From Flavisolibacter ginsenosidimutans (lineage in GTDB: Bacteria; Bacteroidota; Bacteroidia; Chitinophagales; Chitinophagaceae): a stretch of DNA of 64,000 nt. Location: assembly GCF_007970805.1 (NCBI RefSeq), contig NZ_CP042433.1, positions 1-64,000 on the forward strand, written 5' to 3'. The notes below the pieces were generated by a model, which saw only the letters and a program-made list of their open reading frames with translations, was not told where the DNA came from and did no database searches. Below, one piece after another: positions 63,903 to 64,000 of this stretch; the first letter of the stretch is position 1, and every line of letters starts with the position of its first letter. A program made the position numbers and the translations under genes.

Positions 63903-64000
63903 ATGAATAAAGCAAAAATTTTCATTTTCTTTTGTTTGTGCACAACGGGCTTGCTCATCATTTCGCCGGCCGTACAGGCGCAATATCTTGACAGCGCCAG
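63903..64000 (+). CDS. Start of an exported protein (partial, cut by window end)
   Basis: The ATG at 63903, 27 bases after the previous stop, begins a signal peptide (KIFIFFCLCTTGLLIISPAVQA) followed by QYLDSA. Only 32 codons are in the window. It belongs to the same + strand operon of exported proteins. Family cannot be determined. Confidence 0.7.
   Translation, partial: MNKAKIFIFFCLCTTGLLIISPAVQAQYLDSA

Overview
The window looks like a chromosomal carbohydrate-utilisation region of a Bacteroidota bacterium, probably Chitinophagaceae-like. The evidence is two SusC/SusD outer-membrane uptake pairs, many lipoproteins and Sec-exported proteins, a DUF5017-type lipoprotein, a fasciclin lipoprotein, BNR/sialidase-fold proteins, Gfo/Idh/MocA oxidoreductases, and weak ribosome-binding sites. 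Species cannot be read from the sequence. No rRNA, tRNA, CRISPR or phage genes were seen.

Region 1 (1-12.1 kb) is visibly more AT-rich than the rest. It holds a SusC gene broken by three small indels, an intact SusD, and a tight + strand block of class III aminotransferase, enolase-superfamily dehydratase, SDR, ceramidase-like amidohydrolase and Na+/solute symporter. This block could be a complete uptake and catabolism route for an N-acylated or amino-substituted sugar-like compound. It ends at a decayed transposase (12.1-12.7 kb) next to the 3' remnant of another gene.

Region 2 (12.8-27.3 kb) has a LacI-family regulator gene cut in two by a complete IS21-family element: istA and istB, terminal inverted repeats, and a 7-bp target duplication. 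The two lacI halves rejoin in frame. lacI lies directly behind a hisD paralogue. A divergent gene encodes a large FAD/Fe-S oxidoreductase, and the intergenic region holds a perfect 24-bp palindrome with a central CpG, plus a second half-conserved copy. Downstream are a phytanoyl-CoA-dioxygenase-type protein, an exported GATase-like protein, a BNR lipoprotein, an SDR and an SGNH hydrolase.

Region 3 (26.6-34.6 kb, - strand) is SusC, SusD, a DUF5017-like lipoprotein and a three-domain fasciclin lipoprotein, followed by an intrinsic terminator and an SGNH hydrolase.

Region 4 (35.2-48.1 kb, + strand) is the degradative arm: GH127-type beta-L-arabinofuranosidase, sialidase-fold lipoprotein, GH36 alpha-galactosidase, two Gfo/Idh/MocA proteins, an SDR lacking its catalytic Lys, and two exported proteins of unassigned glycosidase type.

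Region 5 (48.4-64 kb) handles sugar acids. It has an MFS carrier, an exported helical-repeat protein, a class II HpaI-type aldolase and an aldo/keto reductase. A - strand operon encodes the whole De Ley-Doudoroff galactonate pathway (KDPGal aldolase, galactonate dehydratase, transporter, KDGal kinase). A divergent + strand operon has a third enolase-superfamily enzyme, a 2-hydroxyacid dehydrogenase, an acetyl-xylan-esterase-like hydrolase, two tandem BNR paralogues, and the start of another exported protein.

Together the genes suggest capture of a galactose/arabinose-containing acidic glycan, trimming outside the cytoplasm, and conversion of the released sugars to aldonates that are dehydrated, phosphorylated or cleaved to pyruvate and a three-carbon product. 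The substrate itself is inferred, not shown.
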